Positions 15,317 to 18,838 of a DNA stretch of 18,838 bases are shown here, one piece after another. The stretch spans positions 1-18,838 of the forward strand of contig DIHU01000162.1 in assembly GCA_002420315.1 (NCBI GenBank). Direction: 5' to 3'. The translations under genes and the position numbers were made by a program. Numbering within the stretch: position 1 is the first letter of the stretch; each line of letters begins with the position of its first letter. Under the pieces are notes generated by a model, which was not told where the DNA came from, ran no database searches, and saw only the letters and a list, made by a program, of their open reading frames with translations. Source of the stretch: Akkermansiaceae bacterium UBA5688. GTDB taxonomy: Bacteria; Verrucomicrobiota; Verrucomicrobiia; Verrucomicrobiales; Akkermansiaceae.

Positions 15317-17746
15317 ATGGCCCGCACGCTGCTCCTTTTTCTATTCTCATCTATTCTTGCACACGGCTTTAGCCCCGAACTCTCTCGCGTAGAGCCCCGT
15401 GGCGGAAGGGTGGGCTCCGAAGTTCAAATTCAACTTTATGGGAGTCGTCTAAATGACCCTCAAGAGCTTTTACTCTACAATAAGGGCCTAACTGTAAAAT
15501 CTCTTATTCCTAGCAAAGATGGTAAAAGCGTTAAGGCCATCATCGCTATTGCTTCAGATGCTCCGCTCGGGGAGCATCCAATGAGGCTGCGCTGCAAAAG
15601 CGGCCTCACTTATATGCGGACGTTTTGGGTGGGGCAATTCCCCACGGTCATGGAGGCTCGATCCGAAGATAACAAGACGGACCTCAATGATACTTTTAAA
15701 GAACCCCAGAAGATAGACCTTAACGTTACAGTCCAGGGAGTCGCTGACCGCGAAGACGATGACTATTATCAAATCCAGTGTAAAAAAGGCCAACGCCTTT
15801 CGGTCGAAGTAGAAGCGATGCGCCTGGGTCGCGTCATGTTCGACCCTTACGTTGCGATCCTAGATGAAAATCGATTCGAACTCGCCGTAAATGATGACTC
15901 CCCGCTCCTGAAGCGTGATTGCGCTACTTCCATTATTGTCCCTGAAGATGGCCCCTATACTGTTGTGATACGAGAATCATCATATGAAGGAAACTCCTCT
16001 TCACAATACCGCCTCCATATTGGAAACTTTCCAAGACCGCGGGCTATTTTCCCTCCGGCAGCGAAACCCGGTGAGGAGATCGAATTCATCTTTATCGGCG
16101 ATTCTAAGGGTAACTTAAAAAAGAAGATAAAAGTAGGCCACCAAGCCTTCTCAGCCTTCATCGAAGATGATGGGTTGATCTCACCTTCTGGAAACAGCGT
16201 GCACATCTCCCCTCTCGATTATCTCAATGAAATCGAGCCTAACGAAACTTTCAAACAGGCCTATCCGCTCAAGAATCCACCGAAGGCTCCAGTTGCTTTT
16301 CACGGAATTTTATCGAACAAGGACGACAAAGACTGGTTTCGCTTTCAGGCCAAGAAAGGCGAAAAACTCCGTTTCCAAGTCTTGGCCCGCCAACTCCGCT
16401 CACCACTCGACAGCCTGATTTCAATCCGGCAGGCTAGCGATAATAAATACCTTGTCGCAAATGACGACCAAACAGGTGGCATTCCGGATAGTAGGCTCGA
16501 TTACGAAATCCCTGCTGACGGGAATTATGTTCTAGAGGTTCGTGATCAACTCAAGCGTGGTGGGCCAGACTTCGTTTATCGTATCGAGATTCAAAACCGT
16601 GCTCCATCAATTTCGGCAACAATCCCAAAAGCAGATCGAGTTGATACCCAAAAACATAAAATGATTCATGTCCCGCGTGGGAATCGTTTAGCCATTGTCC
16701 CAAACATCGCCCGTTCGAACATTGGTTGTGATATCAATTTTCACGCTCCGGACCTTCCGGAGGGAATCTCTGTTAAGTCCCACACCGTTCCCCGCAGTCT
16801 AAGCAGCTTCCCGATATTATTTGAAGCAAAAGCCGATGCCTCAATTGAAGGCGGACTGTATTCTTTTGAAATTGAAGACCCTAAGACCAAACTTAAAGGA
16901 CCATTCACGGAAAAGATTTCACATCTCTATGTAAACAATCAGGGGGATTACCACATCACCAATACCGACAAGCTTTCCGTTGCCATTATCGAGGAGGCAC
17001 CTTTCCACCTTGAACTTTTTGCCCCTCCAGTGCCGCTCGTGAGAAACGGCACCATGACACTTAAGATCACTGCCAAACGAGAAAATGATTTTAATAAAAA
17101 GATAAAGGTGAAACTCCCTTGGAAACCACCAGGAATTGGAGCTCCAACTGAGGTAGAGATTCCTGAAGGCAAAAACGAAGTGAGCCTCACCCTCAATGCC
17201 TCCAACGACGCTCCCATTAATGATTGGAAAATCCTAGTTACCGGAGAATCAGTTACCGACAAAGGAACAGTTAGAGTCTCTTCAGAATTTGCTGAACTTA
17301 AAACCTCCGAGCCCTTTGTGAACCTCACACTCGCCATGGCTGCGACCAATCCTGGAAAAAATACGAATGTCGTCGCCACTGTAGATCACATCGAACCTTT
17401 CACTGGAGAAGCTCGTGTTATTCTACACGCCCTTCCACATGGGGTGAAATCGAATGAGAAAAAAATCACTACAAATTCAACCGAAATTACGTTCCCACTT
17501 GAAGTGGCAAAGGACGCCCGTAAGGGCAAACATGCCAATCTATTTTGTCAGGTAATCATAACTAAAGACGGTCACCCCATTCCACACAATGTAGGTCAGG
17601 GAGGCACTCTAAGAATCGACCCTCCCCCACCAGCTCCAAAAAAGAAGCCTGAAGCTAAAGAGACACCGGTGAAAACAGAACAAAAAGAGGCACCCAAAAA
17701 ACCACTCTCCCGCCTCGAGCAACTTCGTCAATCCCAAAAACAATGA
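15317..17746 (+). CDS. secreted protein with two PPC domains and a Lys/Pro-rich tail
   Basis: The product is 809 residues with a signal peptide at 1-17 (MARTLLLFLFSSILAHG). An IPT/TIG-like domain follows (about 20-106, PRGGRVGSEVQIQLYGSRL). Two pre-peptidase C-terminal (PPC) type beta domains lie at about 113-237 (DREDDDYYQIQCKKGQRLSV) and 304-427 (EIEPNETFKQA, then DDKDWFRFQAKKGEKLRF). The rest is further beta-sandwich. The C-terminus (about 768-809) is rich in Pro and Lys (PPPPAPKKKPEAK) and ends in a basic segment that may be a cell-envelope contact. PPC domains are binding modules in secreted enzymes; here no enzymatic domain is seen, so an adhesive or scaffold role outside the cytoplasm is inferred. 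It is cotranscribed with DUF1501 upstream, and its TGA overlaps the next ATG (ATGA at 17743-17746). Confidence 0.88.
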   Translation: MARTLLLFLFSSILAHGFSPELSRVEPRGGRVGSEVQIQLYGSRLNDPQELLLYNKGLTVKSLIPSKDGKSVKAIIAIASDAPLGEHPMRLRCKSGLTYMRTFWVGQFPTVMEARSEDNKTDLNDTFKEPQKIDLNVTVQGVADREDDDYYQIQCKKGQRLSVEVEAMRLGRVMFDPYVAILDENRFELAVNDDSPLLKRDCATSIIVPEDGPYTVVIRESSYEGNSSSQYRLHIGNFPRPRAIFPPAAKPGEEIEFIFIGDSKGNLKKKIKVGHQAFSAFIEDDGLISPSGNSVHISPLDYLNEIEPNETFKQAYPLKNPPKAPVAFHGILSNKDDKDWFRFQAKKGEKLRFQVLARQLRSPLDSLISIRQASDNKYLVANDDQTGGIPDSRLDYEIPADGNYVLEVRDQLKRGGPDFVYRIEIQNRAPSISATIPKADRVDTQKHKMIHVPRGNRLAIVPNIARSNIGCDINFHAPDLPEGISVKSHTVPRSLSSFPILFEAKADASIEGGLYSFEIEDPKTKLKGPFTEKISHLYVNNQGDYHITNTDKLSVAIIEEAPFHLELFAPPVPLVRNGTMTLKITAKRENDFNKKIKVKLPWKPPGIGAPTEVEIPEGKNEVSLTLNASNDAPINDWKILVTGESVTDKGTVRVSSEFAELKTSEPFVNLTLAMAATNPGKNTNVVATVDHIEPFTGEARVILHALPHGVKSNEKKITTNSTEITFPLEVAKDARKGKHANLFCQVIITKDGHPIPHNVGQGGTLRIDPPPPAPKKKPEAKETPVKTEQKEAPKKPLSRLEQLRQSQKQ

Positions 17747-18838
17747 AGCTCCCAACTTTCCTTTTTCTAGCCGCACTTACCCTCGGAGCGTCAGCATCTA
17801 TCACCGCTGTTCGTGATATCTTCGAACATTCCTGTGTTGAATGCCATAATGCTGAAAAGGACAAAGGAGGACTCCGCATGGACGTCAAAGCAAGCTTTTT
17901 TAAAGGTGGTGATTCTGGGTCCCCGATCGACTTGAAAACGCCGGACAAATCAGAGCTTCTCCGCCGAGTGCTCCTTGCCCATGACGATGATGAATTCATG
18001 CCACCCTCCTCAAAAAAGAAAGAGCGCAAGCCTCTTACACAAGAGGAAATTAATCGTCTCAAAAATTGGATCACCAAAGGTGCCAAATGGGATGAAAAGA
18101 TCACCCTTAAGCATCGGGAAAGAAGCGCGACTGAAGAAGATTATTCAAAAGCTGATCCGAACCTGGCCTCGATCGCGGTGTATCCTACCTCCATCACTCT
18201 TGAAACGAAGCGTGACTTTCACCGCCTCATAATCCTTGCGACCGATAAGAATGCTGTCACTCGCAATGTCACATCCTCAGTTAAATTTACTATCGCCGAT
18301 CCATCGCTCACCCGAATCGAGGGCTCAACCTTGTTCCCGATCAAGGACGGTGCCACTACCGTAAATATCGCCTTCCGAGACAAGGAACTGACCGTCCCAG
18401 TCGTCGTGAAGGACGCAGTCAAGGACCGCCGCGTAAGCTTCCAACAAGACGTGATTCCTGTTTTTACTGCAGCGGGCTGTAACACCGGCGCTTGCCATGG
18501 TTCCGCGCGAGGACAAGATGGCTTTATGATCTCACTTTTTGGCTATGATCCTAAGGGTGATTATCAAAGGGTGACCCGGGAGTTCGCCGGACGCAGGATC
18601 AACCTTGCTCTACCCGAAAAGTCGCTCTTGCTCACCAAAACAATCGGCTCGGTACCCCACACAGGTGGTAAGCTTTTTGAAAAAGACTCTGCTTTTTACT
18701 CAACTCTCCTTGAATGGATAAAAGATGGAGCAAACTATGATCCCGCTGAAATTGCCTTACCCATCAAAATTGAGGTCGAGCCCAAAGAATTCCTTCTTGA
18801 AGGATCCGGCAGGAAAATCCCACTTACCGTTAAGGCTA
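17743..18838 (+). CDS. PSCyt1-type cytochrome protein, cut by the window edge
   Basis: The frame is open from ATG 17743 to the right edge, giving 365 residues, so the C-terminal half is missing. Residues 1-19 are a signal peptide (MKLPTFLFLAALTLGASA). PSCyt1 has c-haem motif C31-V-E-C34-H35 with MPP at 86-88. An immunoglobulin-like Big_2-type domain follows, about 143-224. A second cytochrome-like segment has C246-N-T-G-A-C251-H252, a CxxxxCH motif, followed by GQDGFMISLFGYDP and GRRI, as in long planctomycetal DUF1549/DUF1553 proteins. The DUF1549 and DUF1553 domains would lie beyond 18838 (inference). Its start overlaps the stop of the PPC gene, indicating translational coupling and similar expression. 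Confidence 0.9.
   Translation, partial: MKLPTFLFLAALTLGASASITAVRDIFEHSCVECHNAEKDKGGLRMDVKASFFKGGDSGSPIDLKTPDKSELLRRVLLAHDDDEFMPPSSKKKERKPLTQEEINRLKNWITKGAKWDEKITLKHRERSATEEDYSKADPNLASIAVYPTSITLETKRDFHRLIILATDKNAVTRNVTSSVKFTIADPSLTRIEGSTLFPIKDGATTVNIAFRDKELTVPVVVKDAVKDRRVSFQQDVIPVFTAAGCNTGACHGSARGQDGFMISLFGYDPKGDYQRVTREFAGRRINLALPEKSLLLTKTIGSVPHTGGKLFEKDSAFYSTLLEWIKDGANYDPAEIALPIKIEVEPKEFLLEGSGRKIPLTVKA

Overview
The window reads as a chromosomal stretch from a PVC-superphylum bacterium, most likely Verrucomicrobiota or a close relative (inference). The evidence is a set of protein families that are largely hallmarks of Planctomycetes and Verrucomicrobia: two DUF1501 proteins, two PSCyt1/DUF1549/DUF1553-type cytochrome proteins, a pre-peptidase-domain (PPC) protein between them, and a kinase-like membrane protein with a long tail. 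These sit beside ordinary housekeeping genes. Most starts lack a clear Shine-Dalgarno sequence.

Left part (1-6764). A possible 3' tail of a gene enters at the left edge. A minus-strand lipoprotein of unknown function (110-601) is separated by a good intrinsic terminator (635-671) from an upstream minus-strand gene for a 114-residue protein with a histone H1-like Lys/Ala repeat (697-1041). Divergent from the latter is an RlmI-type rRNA cytosine methyltransferase (1144-2304), followed 6 nt later by a small membrane-anchored protein (2311-2802). Converging on these is a compact minus-strand operon: small secreted protein (6525-6764), recJ (to 4806) and recG (to 2813), with recJ and recG overlapping. 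This is a DNA repair and fork-restart unit.

Right part (7052-18838). Cluster A (7052-10820, plus strand) holds a compact di-CxxCH PSCyt1/PSCyt2/PSD1 protein and a Tat-exported DUF1501 protein. Next come about 470 bases with only two weak small ORFs (10801-11034 minus, 11092-11325 plus). A large minus-strand gene (11294-13840) encodes a kinase fold, a membrane helix and a long helical, probably TPR, tail. Its HRD-motif catalytic Asp is replaced by Asn, so it may be a pseudokinase. Cluster B (13972 to past the right edge, plus strand) starts divergently from it. It encodes a Tat-exported DUF1501 protein, a secreted protein with two PPC domains, and a second cytochrome protein. The last gene begins by an ATGA stop/start overlap at 17743 and runs off the window.

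How the parts may work together: the cluster A and B products carry export signals and would act outside the cytoplasm. The haem-motif proteins and DUF1501 proteins recur as partners in these phyla, but their biochemical role is not settled. The kinase-like protein shares a 131-nt intergenic region, with a perfect 12-bp palindrome, with cluster B, so it is a candidate sensor or scaffold for that cluster (inference). I found no CRISPR array, transposase, integrase, tRNA or rRNA. No clear evidence of a wholly new system is visible. The kinase-like gene linked to cluster B is the best candidate for novelty.
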